From Diadema setosum (taxonomy: Eukaryota > Echinodermata > Echinoidea > Diadematoida > Diadematidae), in the NCBI GenBank assembly GCA_033980235.1, contig CM067075.1, positions 35,102,385 to 35,166,384 on the forward strand: a DNA stretch of 64,000 bases, read 5' to 3'. A program made the position numbers and the translations under genes. Below the pieces are notes generated by a model, which searched no databases, was not told the origin of the DNA, and saw nothing but the letters and a program-made list of their open reading frames with translations. Position 1 is the first letter of the stretch. Each line of letters begins with the position of its first letter. Positions 1 to 13,800 of the stretch are shown here, one piece after another.

Positions 1-1233
1 GACAGAATTGCGGGGCCGAGTACCGCAATTGAGGCCGGGCTCGGCCGCGGCTCGGTCCTGCACTGTGAACGGGGTCTAAAACTCTGTCAGTATTCACTGC
101 ATCCTTGCAACGTTTGATGTACGGTACTCTCTTTCCACCATGAAGGAATCAATGAACGAATTATTGCATTATAACATTGCGCTATCTTTCTCGAATAACC
201 TATGTCACTGCGTTTTCCCAAATAACCCACAATGTAAAGAATAGTTACCAAATAGGAAAACGAGATGTGATATGTATCAAATTTTTGAGAGTTCAAAATC
301 TGAATGGTCCTGTTCAAAAAAAGTGCTTTATCATATTTCATAGATCTACTAAATGCTACCGGTAATTTTCGCAATAACCCTTTTTTTTTTGTTTTCAAAA
401 TTATGCAGAATTGCATTGTAATCGTTTTAATCTCCATTTCAGTTCAGTTTAAGTCCCATTTTGATAGTCTCAATGTATAGTACTCATGTTTTGTATTTAC
501 TTATTTCGTTATGGGATACAATATAATATTGTTCTTATTCTGATGTCATGTTATTTCTTAGACAATGATCAATCTTGATGTATTTTTAAACTGTGAACAT
601 TCAATTTTAGTCCTCGGACAGCAATTTTGTTTTATATGAAATAAACTCTTACTTTACTGCCCGACAATCAAGTAAGTCGAGGTTACTTGTGTGTGAGAGA
701 GTGAGTGTGAGTGTGTGTGTATATTTGTATGTGTATGTGTGTGACGACGGAAGTGGCCCTTCCAAAAAAAAAAAAAAGTAAAGACATTCATGTCACCATA
801 GAAATTAAGAAGTGCCGTACATACCGGACAGGCGCAAAGAGCCCTGACTACGCCAACAATACATAGGTCTATTATGGACTGGTCAAAAAAAAAAAGCCGC
901 TCCTGGAACATGGATGTGTCCATATTAATTTTCTGCCAGGGTGAAAAACTGATACTCGCATTCACTGTACGCAGTGGTGTGGATTGACGCTTTGAATAGA
1001 AGACGAATGGAAACAAAATCCATCATAATTATGATTACCAACTGGATGTGCCTTTTCGTAAAACGCCTTTCCGTGTTCAAAGTGCTATATAAGAGTAAAA
1101 GCAAACTGGCAAACTAGTATTTATTCCGTTGATATGAGACGTGGAATAGGAAAGTTAAGGGAAATTGAGTATTCTATACGTCTTCGGGAAACAGTGGCAT
1201 TAGTGTCAGCCAAAGAGACATAGGCCTATTTAT
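1..1233. other. Upstream intergenic stretch, no gene recognised
   Basis: The first 80 bases are strongly GC-rich and hold short inverted words (GCGGGGCCGAGTACCGC, CCGGGCTCGGCCGCGG), unlike the AT-rich remainder. They look like the end of an element that starts outside the window. A possible AATAAA poly(A) signal lies near 640. It is followed by GT-rich microsatellite sequence (690-740) and two A-runs (about 765 and 885). Open frames here, including a 116-codon minus-strand one, show no family resemblance. Confidence 0.5.
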
Positions 1234-1824
1234 TTAAAGGGGAAATCCAGTCCAAATAAAAGTTAGTATGATAAGAAAGAGTAAAATATTACGGAAGTTA
1301 TTAAGTTATTAAGGAAGTTATGATATTTTGAAGTTTCGCTATTTTGGGGGGAAACAGTTCTTGAGCAGTTAATATGAATATGCAAATGGAAAAGTGAGCA
1401 TGTCATCCCCTCACAACTTACCATATAGTTTGTACATAAAATGTTTAAATTTCCATTTTTTTCATTCAAACGCAATTATCCCCGAGGTTCAAATCCTCGT
1501 ACATATAACTGATCACTATTCTGAAGTTATTCAACAGAATGACATCACGTTTCAGACTTCAATGGCAGAAACATCGAATTTTCGTCATTTTTTTTTTGTA
1601 CACGATCAATGGAAAATTGTGAGGGCATGATATGGTTAGCTTACTCATTTGTATATTCATATCCACTGTACTAGAACTGTTTTGCAGAAATTAGCAAAAC
1701 TTCAAAATGTCATAATTTCCTTATTTTTCATCCGATTTCAGTCAATTTTTTTACTGTTGAACTCGTAAGATTTTACTCTTTTTTCATCAGACTAACTTAT
1801 ATTTGGAGTGGATTTCCCCTTTAA
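1234..1824. mobile_element. TTAA-flanked MITE, family A
   Basis: The two ends are inverted copies: AGGGGAAATCCAGTCCAAAT on the left matches, with one mismatch, the complement of the right end, and inversion continues inward (TTAGTctgAT / AGACTAA). Both ends abut TTAA (1234-1237 and 1821-1824). TTAA is the target duplication of piggyBac-type transposons, so a non-autonomous piggyBac-like MITE is inferred. No transposase frame lies inside. Confidence 0.75.
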
Positions 1825-2457
1825 AACACACCTCTTTGCAACCCAGCCAAGGTGTACTCAAGATAGAGCGATGACGTCTTCCCTTCATAAATTCTCTTCT
1901 TGTACACCAATGATAGAAATTCTGGTAGCCCAAATAAAATAAAGAGAAACAACTCCAGAAACGGGTCATATCATAGAGAATAAACAATCTCCTCCCATAA
2001 CAACCTATCGTTATTAGGAGGTAAATTACTCTGTCTAATTTCTTTAAAAGATACAGATTCATTTCGTGAGGAGGTGACATCACCCCGTCATCGCATATAA
2101 GATTATCCACTTTAGTCCGTTTATCAGAGTCTATTTAAAATGGAGTGCAAAGCTTGCCAAGCGAGATGACTACTAACTACATCAGCCTCGCCGCCTGAGT
2201 CGGGCGAGTCCACATCGCACGATATCGCCTCATATGGGCGTGCCTGTACGCAGTGGTCTAAGATTTCCAAGATAACATCATTAATCATACCAAGCCTGTA
2301 AAGGGTTGGCTCTTCGCATTGGGTAAAGTCCATCCCTTCTGCAAGAGTTCAGTAAAGAAAGACAGGTCACATACAATACCGTAGTCTATTACGTGAGTTG
2401 GTCGTGTGTTTGATGGTGTGCACTAGGAGAACAGATAATGGCTATATTGGCCTCGGG
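1825..2457. other. 5' flank of the nostrin-like gene
   Basis: No confirmed gene. A 69-codon minus-strand frame (2124-2333) is relatively GC-rich and acidic (CDVDSPDSGGEAD) but has no recognised family or supporting splice context. The proximal part is the likely promoter region of the gene that starts at 2783. Confidence 0.4.
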
Positions 2458-2465
2458 TATAAAAG
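2458..2465 (+). promoter_or_regulatory. TATA box of the nostrin-like gene
   Basis: TATAAAAG sits about 325 bases before the start codon. The usual 25-30 base spacing would place transcription start near 2485-2495, in the CA-rich stretch, giving a roughly 290-base 5' UTR if there is no upstream intron. The word is a perfect TATA match. Promoter function is inferred from position only. Confidence 0.5.
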
Positions 2466-2782
2466 GCAGTGTAGTGTAATTAGCACACACAGGTGCCTCG
2501 AATGTGGACCGGGACATGTCGCAAGAAGCAAGCATCCCAATGGATCTTGGAACGTGACGTAATCATCATTATCTTTACGCATTTTCCGTCAGCTGCAGCG
2601 CAAACACGCATGGTGTCCATACACGCCAGGGACCTACCTGCATTATAGGGTTTTAAGAAACTACACGCAGCTGCAGTGGAGCAGGAACTGCAAGTGAAAA
2701 GGCCCAGTACTGGTCTTAGAACTTGTACCGGTAACAATTATTTATTCTAGGACTACTTTGTCAATCGTTGCGTCTTGTCACC

Positions 2783-2815
2783 ATGGCAGAGGCCGACTTC
2801 ACGACGGCGTTTGTG
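2783..2815 (+). CDS. Nostrin-like exon 1 (start codon)
   Basis: Codes for MAEADFTTAFV. The ATG is in the context CACCATGG, and the exon ends at a GTAAG donor in phase 0. No earlier in-frame exon is required by the domain. Confidence 0.8.
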
Positions 2816-5800
2816 GTAAGTTCTTTGATTGGCACCGAAACATGATTTTCTCCACTTTCAACCGTTTTACTGGTTTCAGTGCCCTATCATGGCTGTAGCT
2901 GTTAGCACAATAACGGTGTTATCGTCTTTCCATCTGTATAGTCACATGTGTAAACATTTCGGAACAGTATAAGACCCTCTGTCTTTAATAATTCTCCAAA
3001 GTAATGTGTTTGCTGTAGGCCTATGTAAAGTTACCGTCTGCGGGAATAAACTTAGAATGTTACTATTGAAAATGAAATATATGCAAATATCTACTTTGCA
3101 AACAACTAGGCAAGAAAAAAAAATCAAAGAAGACAAATATACGCCCGTTTATTCATGAGCTCAATTATGTCAATAAACCCGGATTTATGACCTATAAAGG
3201 TCCATCCAGAGAAAAACATATTCTACAGTCGAGCATTTGTCTATTTGCTCTCTACGATTGCTCTTATTCCCTCTTCCCCTCACAAACAATTTGTCTTGTT
3301 GTCTTCCGTCCCCATCATACAAACATCTTAATGACACACGAGAGCTCATCAGAACTTATTCGTCGTTACCACCAGTTATATCTATTCACATATTGTTAGA
3401 TCACAGTATTTCTTACCATTAATCCAAGATGGTGACCACGCCTCCAACGCTATACCATGGGTGTATCGGCGTTCTCATATGCCTATTAACTGTGTGCAGG
3501 GTAGATAGTCATTCACACAATTCACGTATAGTTTTACACAAGTTTGGACCATATTAGGGAATGAATACATTTATACGCTTTGAATCGACAGAAGAAAATG
3601 ATTAGAGAGTAGCGTAACATAATAATTATGCACTGTACATAGTGCATACAGTTTGAAAGAAACGTGAGAATGAGGTATCCAAAGCGAGAGAAATAGTTCT
3701 CTTGATTTTGGTCCGGCATTTTCCGTAAATATGGGTAGGAAGGAAAAAGGGAACAAATCATACATTTCATCGACTCTTCCCCCCAGACAGCATCTCGGAT
3801 TGTCATTTTGTAGGCCTACCACCATCAGATTCCCTACATTTGTTCCATTCGTGGTAGCACCAATCCTATGCTAGTCCTAATCTAACTATAAACCATTAAA
3901 CATCATTGGCTTCATCGTTATCTGTTTTATACTTTCATTCCCAGGATGCAGCCGGATACGAGGAGTTGAAAAAACACATCCGGGAGAGCACGGAGTTCAC
4001 GAAGGAGTTAGCCCTTGTTCTGGAAGAAAGGTGAAAGAAATCCACGCCTTTAAATTGAAATGTCGAATAGTTCCGGAACAATTTTTCCTATAATTCCGGG
4101 GTCACGAGCTAAACATGGGGGGAAAAAGGTCCATGAGTCATACTCCCTAGAGTCATACAGCCCACGAGCTATAGACAACAAGTAAAACAGACAAACGAGC
4201 TAGACACTAGGCAAATAAGGCCAGCAAGCTCGACACTTGGCAAAATAAGCCCCACGAGCACGACACTAGGCAAGAAAGGTCCACGAACTCGACACTACGT
4301 AAATTAAGCCCACGAGTAATGTCGAGATCGAGGGCCTTTGTGCCTAGTTTCGAACTCATCGTGATCACGTGGGGGGCCTTATTTGTCCATGGTCTACCTC
4401 GTGGACGTATAGCTCGTAGGCCAATTTTACTTTAATGTCGAGCTAGTTGGCCTTGGGCTATTGGACTGTGTGATTCGTGGATGTCTAGCTCGTAATGTAT
4501 ACACCCGATAATCCCTTCTAGCCATCTACCATCCCTTATAATTCATCCCACGTGATGAGGTATTTTCCAAAATATCCTCTTGGAATAATTCTGTGTGTGC
4601 TCCTAAACTGGGGCAAAATCTCGTGGTATTTTCCTTGTGTTGCAACACAACCCTCGTTTCGTTTATTCATTCCAATAAAAGATCAATGGTTACAAAACAA
4701 AACAAAATCAATCACATTATTCAAACAAACAAAATTAGAGTTTACATATTTGTCATATCAAGCGGTACATGGAAATGAAAAAGAGAACTAGAGAAAAGCC
4801 TAGAGGCCTTGTATGAAATAAGTTCTCTCAGGTATGTATGAGTGCTAGTAGAGGCACATCGAGTATTTTACAATTTCAGACATCATCAACAACAACTAAA
4901 ATTCAGTGGAAATGCTAGGAGATGATTGTTCCAATCCTTATGGGATTCATATCTATTGTTGTGTGAAAATTATTTGCTTCAGAATGGTCTCATATTCAAG
5001 TAATGTGCAGTTTAATGTTTCCGGGTTAGCATGCCTGGTCAGTGACGGGGTATTAAGCTGCACATTACCTGAATATGAGACCGTTCTGAAGCAAATTATT
5101 TTCACACAATAGATATACAATGTACTCTTAAATGAATCCCACAAGAATTGGAACAATCATCCCCAGCATTCGCACTGATTCCTACTGATCAGTTACTAGC
5201 CTCCCCTTTAAGAGATGTTTTGAACATCTTTAAATTCCTGTGACACCGTATGTCATTTGATAAAGAATTCCAAACAACAGAACGATTAAAACTGACATAT
5301 TTTTTTATTTTTATTTTATTTTCTATTTTTTAGCGAACCCCGACCTTAACAAAGGCATCATCCATTGATATGAGACACTTAAAGACAATTGCAACTTCCA
5401 CAGGTGAAGCAAATAAACCATCACATAGTACCAGGTAAATTGTTAAAGGTGCATATGTCAACTGTAGAAAAAAACGTAAAAAAAGAGAGAATAATCAGAG
5501 CTCGAACTTTTTTTCAATTTTATTTTTCCACTACCACTTTCTCAGGCCACTATCATTTCAAGCACACACTTACGATTAATGTGGTCTGAAGCATTCTGCT
5601 CCTTATAAACATTCCCTTTAATCTGGGGTTGATTATCATCGTTGATAATAGATTTGTAAGTTATGTTTGCACTGTGTATTCCCTCATGAAAAATGCAGAA
5701 ATAAAACCAAACAAACAAACAAACTGAATAAAACTCTTTACGTTGTATTTAAGCATCGCTACCACGTACCACAAATGAATTTGCTTATTCACTGAGACTT

Positions 5801-8800
5801 AGATTGATAAGTGACATTCTCGGCTCTGGCATTTGTGTCTTTGACACATTTACCTCTGATGATTTTATATATCTGGCATGCTGTCTGACATCTGTTTGTT
5901 TTTTTCTTTAGCAAACTGCATCAAATATGGCGTCTATATACTCCTATGGCATATTATGGATAGTATTGCATAGTTTGAGATTTGCTTTATCTTACTTATA
6001 GTTCTGCTTAATTCTATAGACATGTTCCTGCGAGAGCAAGCAATGTTTGATAAGTCTTATCAATGTACAAACGATGTAAGTAAAATTGGTCCAACATTCA
6101 ACATAATGTTTTAGTATGAGGACTACAATTGCTTCTCTTGTCCCCTTATCTACTCGTATTAAATCTCAAGTCATATAGCGGAAAATACTGATATTATCTT
6201 TGTTTTTAATATTTTTTCCTTAAATCTAAGCTGAAATTTTCAATTTCTTTAATTCTTAAAAATCACTTTTCCTTAAGAAATTGACATCAAACATTTAGTG
6301 TGATAATGATTAACTGTTGTGACTAATTATACAAATTGAACATAATTTAAAGGATGGAGACGGCATTCTGCAAACACACTAAGATGAAATGAATTTTATA
6401 GAATGCCAGGGCTTGCACGTGAGTGTCCATACGGAATCAGAATTAGTTGGGCGTGTTTGGCGTCTTCGGGACGAAAGGTCGTTTAATATCGTTATTGATT
6501 AACTGTAATTAGAGGAAACTTATTTCCAGACTCACATCCGACTTGTTTAGACAGAACCTTTATGCGGGTTGTAATCATTGATCAACGAATAAATTTGAGG
6601 ATATATAGTGACAGAGAACATAAGTAGGATACAGTTTTAATGCCATAACACTATGATCGAAGATTATGTTGAGAATCACTCAAAACTTTAAGACCGACGG
6701 GATAAAACGAAATAGATTTGAACTTGAACTTGAACCCAATGAATGAAACACAATATGCAATCACTTCAATTTGCATATTACGGACAGTAGCTGGACATGC
6801 ATGCATATGTCTTCTGCATTGCTGCTCCGTGCTTTGACCCAAGACAGGACAATTGAAGTAACAATTTCTACTTTCCTTTATGTCGTCAATAAAATCAAGC
6901 TTTTGCTTGATCAATCCAAACATTATAATTCTTTGGATTCATCTGTGTGATATGTTTTGGGATGTATTAACCCTTCATCGTGACCACAACAGAGAAAACT
7001 CTGTTTAAATTGGAGATGGAATAGTGTACTATACAAGAGCAATTGTACATATTGAGCTCAAAATAGTAATAAAAAAACTGAATTGCAGAGACTCCAAAAC
7101 TGTACGAAATTGCTCGAGAATGGTGGCAAAGCATTCATATATTAATATCGATTCAAAAATGTCGATGTCTGAATCATAGTTATTACGTTAAACATTAAAG
7201 GGCTGGTATAGTATTGGTGGAGACGAGGATTGGGCTTTTAACTTTTTGTGAGATATCAGAAAACCACTTATGAATTACTATAGAGCATATCATTATAAGA
7301 GGAATTCAAAGTTTTTTTTGGATGAAAATTGGTTTTGGAATGGCTGAGACATCCAAAAACAAAGTAAAACAAAGCAATCTTAATAAAAGGTGGGTCCCAC
7401 CTATTATCAGAATTTCCCTGTTTTGGATATCTCATCCATTTCAAAACCAATTTTCATCAAATAAACATTGAATCCCTCTCGGAATTACATGCTCTTTCAT
7501 ATTTCATGAGAGGTTTTTCATTATCCCCCCCCCCCCGAAAAAAAATGTTACAAACCTGAAGTTAGGTCTCAACCGAATCTATACGATCCATTGAACGAGG
7601 ATTGTCTTTTAAACTGAACCTGATTAAAAGTGCACAATTTTATTCACACAACAGTATGCATATAAGACTCTATTTCAACTCTGCAACGCAATAGGGCTCT
7701 AAGCCAATAACGACACATCGTGAAGTCATTTGCAAACGTACTTAACCTGCAGTGAATGTTGGATGTTTGTTTTTGATACCCATTATCTTAAGCAAAGCCA
7801 GAGCCGACCTTTCGACTCATTTCTTTTAGTCTCTTTCACGACATCACTACACCTTTGGGTTTAACTGACTCTCATTCTGTAGGACTGATAGATCGGCAGT
7901 CCTTGTCACTGCCTTAGTTCGAGACATTGGCAGCTTGCATCGTACAGAATCTAGCTTGACACGTGTAAACAGTATCACTTTATGGACCACCCTTTTTCTC
8001 CACTTAATTATCTGTAAACACTACTGACTTTTGTTTAAGTCTGTGCTGGTAATTTAGATAGATATCTTCTGCGTGTGGTATAAACACACATTTCATATTA
8101 CCAACGCGTATGCACGTACATCAAAACTACTGCATCCTGTGCTGGAAAGGAACTGGTATCATTTGCGCTTGAAGAAATCAATACTTTTCTGAAGAAACAT
8201 GAAGTTGAAAATGTATCTTGGTACAAGACATTATTTTTCTACATTTAGAATATTGATCAGTAAGATTTTATTATTGTGTTCTATATAATAACGTATAACA
8301 AATTCTGGCGCAAAAATATCAAAGGTCAATTCAATTCAATTCAATTCATTTATTTTCTTCTTTTTTTTCTTTTTCAACAAAAACATAACACAAGATAAAT
8401 CAGATTTTACATCATAAACAAAGAACATTTGCCTTTGCAATTAATAAATGGTATCAATAAACATAAGAGCGCATACTGGCAAAAAAAATAATAATAATAA
8501 AAAGTCATGCTTCAGTTGAAAAAAAAAAGGAAGAAAGAATAGAGAGGTCAATAAAAAAAAAAACCTGAAATTAAATCAAAATCAAATCAAATGAGAAAGT
8601 GCTATTTTCCAAATTTCTCAAGCAACAAATTAAATTTTTGACCTGGGTAAACTTCCTAATCTAGAATGCATTTCATCTTGATCAAGAGAGCGCTGTGTAT
8701 GATGCCAAACATGGTGTGAACTCAGAGAACATTACACATGACATTTTTTTTTGATTGTTACATCTTTGGAATCCTTCTTCCTACTGAGATTTATTTTCAG

Positions 8801-10802
8801 CGTATCTACACCTCAACTTTAACAAATTGATAATACATGACACGTATTTCTGTCAGTAATCTTAAACATACTTTATTTTTATATTCCCTTTGCATTACAC
8901 TCTGGAAAAAGGAACTACCTGAATGGGCAAAAATATTTCGACTCCGTATTCTTAGAAACAATATATTTTTATATTTCCTTTGCTTGGCACAAGTAACTAT
9001 GTATTTAAAAAAATCGAATATCAGCTTTATGCTGATGATCGGTAAGGAGACATTTCTTTACCGAATATCAGCTATATGCTGCAATTGTGTCCGTATGTCT
9101 GGTTTTTATTTATCATTGTATTTTGTTTGTTTCTCACAGAGCTGAAGTGGAGATGAATTACTCCAAACTGCTCACCAAACTCAGCGTGAAAGCCAACAAG
9201 ATTACCAGAACCAACTCAGGGTAGGGTCTTCCTGCAAAAGCTGTTCTTGATACCGAAGGGTTTCCCTTTAAACATATCAGTATTTTTTTTTAAACAGAAG
9301 GGCAAACAGCTCGTCTGTGACATTTTCCCCTGAAGTTTACCACAAAGTAATTTGATTTTTTGTTGTTGTCTGAGCTAAACTTACTTGTACATTTTAATAT
9401 GACTTGAAAAGTAAATGTAAAGAGAGAGCATAATCCTCCATAGATAAACATAGCATCATAAATCATTTGTTTTGAAACACATGATTTTGTTGCATGTGTA
9501 AAAAAAAAAAAGACAAACGAAATCCGATTTATATCTCTCATATATTGTAAGGGTGACGTCCGTTTTTTCCGAAGGTTCGGAATAAGGTTCGTTAATCCGA
9601 AAATGAGCCTTCAGAATGACAAACTTTTGGTACAAAAATGTAACCGAATGCATATGATATAAAGTATTTGACATAATTGAAAAACAAACATCCGTGAGTA
9701 AATATATTCATATAAATTCTCAAAATCTTTCACCCAGAACCTTATCTGCTGCATGGAGTGTGTTGTGTGGACAATTCGATGCAGAGGCAACCATACACAA
9801 GTGAGTCTATTTCCTGAAAAGTTAGTAAAGAAAAAGAAGCGACAATCACCATGGAAATAATTTTAATTGGTTCCACATTTTTTAAACTGTCTTTCTCCGT
9901 TTAATTCTTGGTGATACGAATGCTGTTATATCTATTAACTTCTCATCCATTGCTATGAACTTCATCTTGCTCATAACAGATTAATATCTGCTTAAAAGAA
10001 AACTCCAGTTGCACGTGAGCAGGTTACTCTTAAAATATTTTAATATGGAAGACGAAAGCACAAAATGTGCAACACTATAATAATTATCATGTTTAGATAG
10101 ATAGCTGTCATGTCGAGTTTGCTGACACATAGTATTTCTGAGGCCATTATAAAGCGTTTTCTCATGTTAATGAAGTTCTGCATTTCTGTTATATTTTGAT
10201 TTACTTAGTCTGTCCCCTGAACCGCAGGTATATGTAAGTCTTACATTCACTATGCACAAAGTGACACCTACTGGTCTTCAATTTGTACTATCATGAAATA
10301 ATGCAGTACGTCTGGGTCAATCATTTAACTTTTTTCCAAGTATTTCCACTGTTAGATTTATTTATTACTCAATAGCTCTGTTTGATTGACTGTGTGTTCC
10401 ATTTAAATACGAAAAAGAAATGTAGAAATAAGATCATATAAACAAACAAATGTAAACTCTAATAGCTCTTTTCCGACAAAATCTACAAGCATCATTTCAT
10501 CTTTTGAATTTTCTTGAAAGAACTGTAGCTGAAACCATCATGAGGGACCTTCAGAAACCGTTGAAAAAGATGGCCGAACAGCAGGCAAAGAGTTACAAAT
10601 TGGTAAGTACATTGGGTGTGCCATCATTATTTTTGCTGAAATGCAAAGTGTCTGAAAGGCAGTTCTAGTCAGGACTGAATTCGCCCTGTTGCCATGGAAA
10701 TTCTATGAGCACACAACACAATTATCCTAATGATAAACACTCCATGTGACAGCGCATAGAGACATTTAATGTGATAATGCGCTATGTAAATATTGTAAAT
10801 TG

Positions 10803-10861
<59 letters not shown>

Positions 10862-13800
10862 ATCATCATCATCATCATCATCACCATCATGTATTATGAT
10901 ATCATTACATACAAGCTCGACAGGTCCAACCTGTATGTAGAACGTCATGGTGTTGGATATGAATTTAGTGGGAAGGCAGTCAGATATACAGTGCTGCATT
11001 CATGTTAGAAAATAGGCACTCGAAGAATGGAGAAACTTCCAGTTTTTGTCCAATAATTGGATTCAACTGTAAGAGGATATTCGGCAAGTTGGAACTTTTC
11101 TCTACTTATTGATAACACTAATATGATTATTTTGTGTTTTCAATCCTATTGTCCGTTTCTTAGTTCGAATCTCCGGTGGAAAAGGCTGTCAAGACAATGA
11201 ACGATTCAAGAGCAGAACTCATGAAGGCAAGTCTTTTTCGTTTTCATTTTGTTTTGTGGTTGATTTTGCTGTTTCTTTTGTTGTTGTTGTTGTTGTTTTG
11301 TTTTTTTCATCATCATCATCATCATCATCATCATCTTCTCCTTCTCCTTCTTCTTCTTCTTCTTCTTCTTCTTCTTCTTCTTCTTCTTCTTCTTCTTCTT
11401 CTTCTACAGGTTTGAGTTCATGAGAACAAGAATTGTTACAGTTCGTCATTCCGAAGGTGCGTTGATCCGAAGACGAAATATGATTTGTAATTCCGAAGGT
11501 TCATTAGGACTCACTTTCTTTTCGTTTTCGGAATAATGAATCTGCGGAATGACGAACCTTCTTTTTTTTTTTTCATTTTCGGATTGCGAACATCTAGGTG
11601 TAGGAAACTTGTGTGTTTCGGAATAACGAACTTTCGGAAAACGAACTTTTTTTTTCAATTTTTGGATTAACGAGCCTCGGGAATAACGAACATTACTAAA
11701 CAAGAAATACCATCTTCGCAGCTTCGGAAGCTGGTGTTTGCATGCCTATAGACAAAATGATTTATTATAATCGAATATACCTTTGCATGAGCATCTTCAT
11801 GCTCTAGTAAAGTGACATAATATCCCTGCAAAGAGAATAACTACTACAGTCCACTCCCGTTGCATCGAACATGGTTATAACGAAATTTCGGTTACAACGA
11901 AATAAAAATTCAGACCGCAGCATTATCCGCTTCATGTTTTTTATTGTTTATTTGTTCGGTTATAACGAAATTTCGAAATAACGAAAGAAAACTGCCGGTC
12001 TCGAGGACATCGTTATAACGGGAGTCCACTGTATCTGCTTCGTGAGTAATTTAACCCCTTTTGTGCTTTGCCAACCAAACCTTATGCATGTTACACACTG
12101 TCCATAAGGTCACTGTCACAGAAATGGTTAAAAAACGGAATTAACATTTGTCTCGATACCTATGCAGAAGAAAAAAGCCGTGTATGCAAAGTCAAAGGAA
12201 TCTCAGAACTTCTTCAATCAGGCCAGCAGTCCCAACAACGCCAAGGGAAAGCCACTGTCGGAAAAAGAGGTTGCTAAGGTATGTCTACTGGTGGAGGAAG
12301 GCATATCTCTCCATTTTTTTTTTTTTTTTTTTACTCGGGGGAGGGGTGGGTGTGGGTGTGAGGGTTTCAATTAGATGCTTAAGAGGTGATGTATGTTCGT
12401 TTGCTTGTTTCATTTTATACAGTCTGCGCATGCTTGAACTCCAATGTACATGATAAAAAAGGACATTCAGCATTTCCAATTTCTTGTCTGGATATGCATT
12501 CATAGGAATGTTTTATGTCGTTTCTGAAACAATTTCATAAGTTTTGTCCATAATCGCAGCGTTCCTCTTCTCCTGCTTCCATGCTTTTGCATTACGTCCC
12601 AATGGTTAGCTGTTATTATTACTATCATTATTATTATTATTGTTGTTGTTGTTACTATTATATTATTGTATCATTATCATTATAATTTCAGGCAAATGCA
12701 TTGATTAAAATTTCCCCTCCAAGCTCGAAATTAAGTTATCAACTCTTAATAGAGTATCCCCACATCCAAGTAAGATTAACATTAATTGAATGATTATAAA
12801 TCGCGGTGACAGCCATTTGTTTTCCTATTTTTGATATACATGGATGATGAATTAACTGTTATTGAATTGAATTCATGTTCCATTCATATCTTTTAGCTGA
12901 AATCGAAGAGCGAAAAGGCAGACGAGACTGTCGTCAAGACAGAAACAGAATACATCAGGCAGCTGATGATGACTGAAAAAGCGCGCCAAGACCACGAGCT
13001 GGCTGTCGTCGGGGCGTCCTCTACCGTCCAAAAGCTTGAAATCGAACGCATCAATCAACAGAAGTCGCTCTTGGGCAAATACTCTCAAGTCATATGGGAC
13101 ATGACACCAAAGATTCAGACGGTAAATTCACTGCATATTGTAAAGAGGCTTCCTTTTTGTTCATGCTGCATTCAATCTCAATGAATTCTTCTCCAAATAT
13201 CATTTGTGATGGTGCGATATTGGTGACGATGAGTATCTGTAAATTTTCGGAGTTAAAACGGTCTCGTTCTGCCAAAGCAGTGAAGTGTTTTTCGAATTGT
13301 TCAAACCATTCTCTATCAAATCCCTTTGATACCATACTATTACATTCCTTGCTCCGATTAATGTTGACCCGTCCATATATTCTTGTCTCACGAATCACAA
13401 TTTTTTTATCTTTCTTCCTTGTTACATATAAACATGAATATAACGCGAAGTTCATCAAACTGCCTACAAATTACATGATATGAGTTTCATATTGGGATGT
13501 TTTGTTTTTTGTTTCTTGTTTTGTGTTTATGTTGTTGTTTCACACAGTGCTGTGAGAGCATCAACCGCGCTTTGTCGGCAGTAGTGCCCAGTGCTGACGT
13601 CACTGCCATCGCTAAGGCGAAGGGCAAGATTCCACAGCCGACCTACCAGATGCTCCTAGATTCCTATGTGAGTGATCAATAGGTCTGTCCTCGCCTCTCT
13701 ATTAAAAACTTGATTCTTTTTTATTTTTTTATATCTTTTATAAAAAGTTTGATACGAGTATACGTATTTTCAATCAGCTTATCTTAAGAGGAGTCAACTA

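Noticed and set aside
87..437. 116-codon minus-strand frame
   Set aside because: AT-rich, Ile/Lys/Tyr-rich, no family resemblance, no splice or promoter signals.
11176..11449. Poly-Leu/His and poly-Glu/Asp frames
   Set aside because: Translation of triplet microsatellites; only 11164-11226 is exon.
13090..13483. Two opposing frames of 122 and 129 codons in intron 8
   Set aside because: No recognisable motif; the plus frame begins inside exon 8 in another frame and reads on through the intron.
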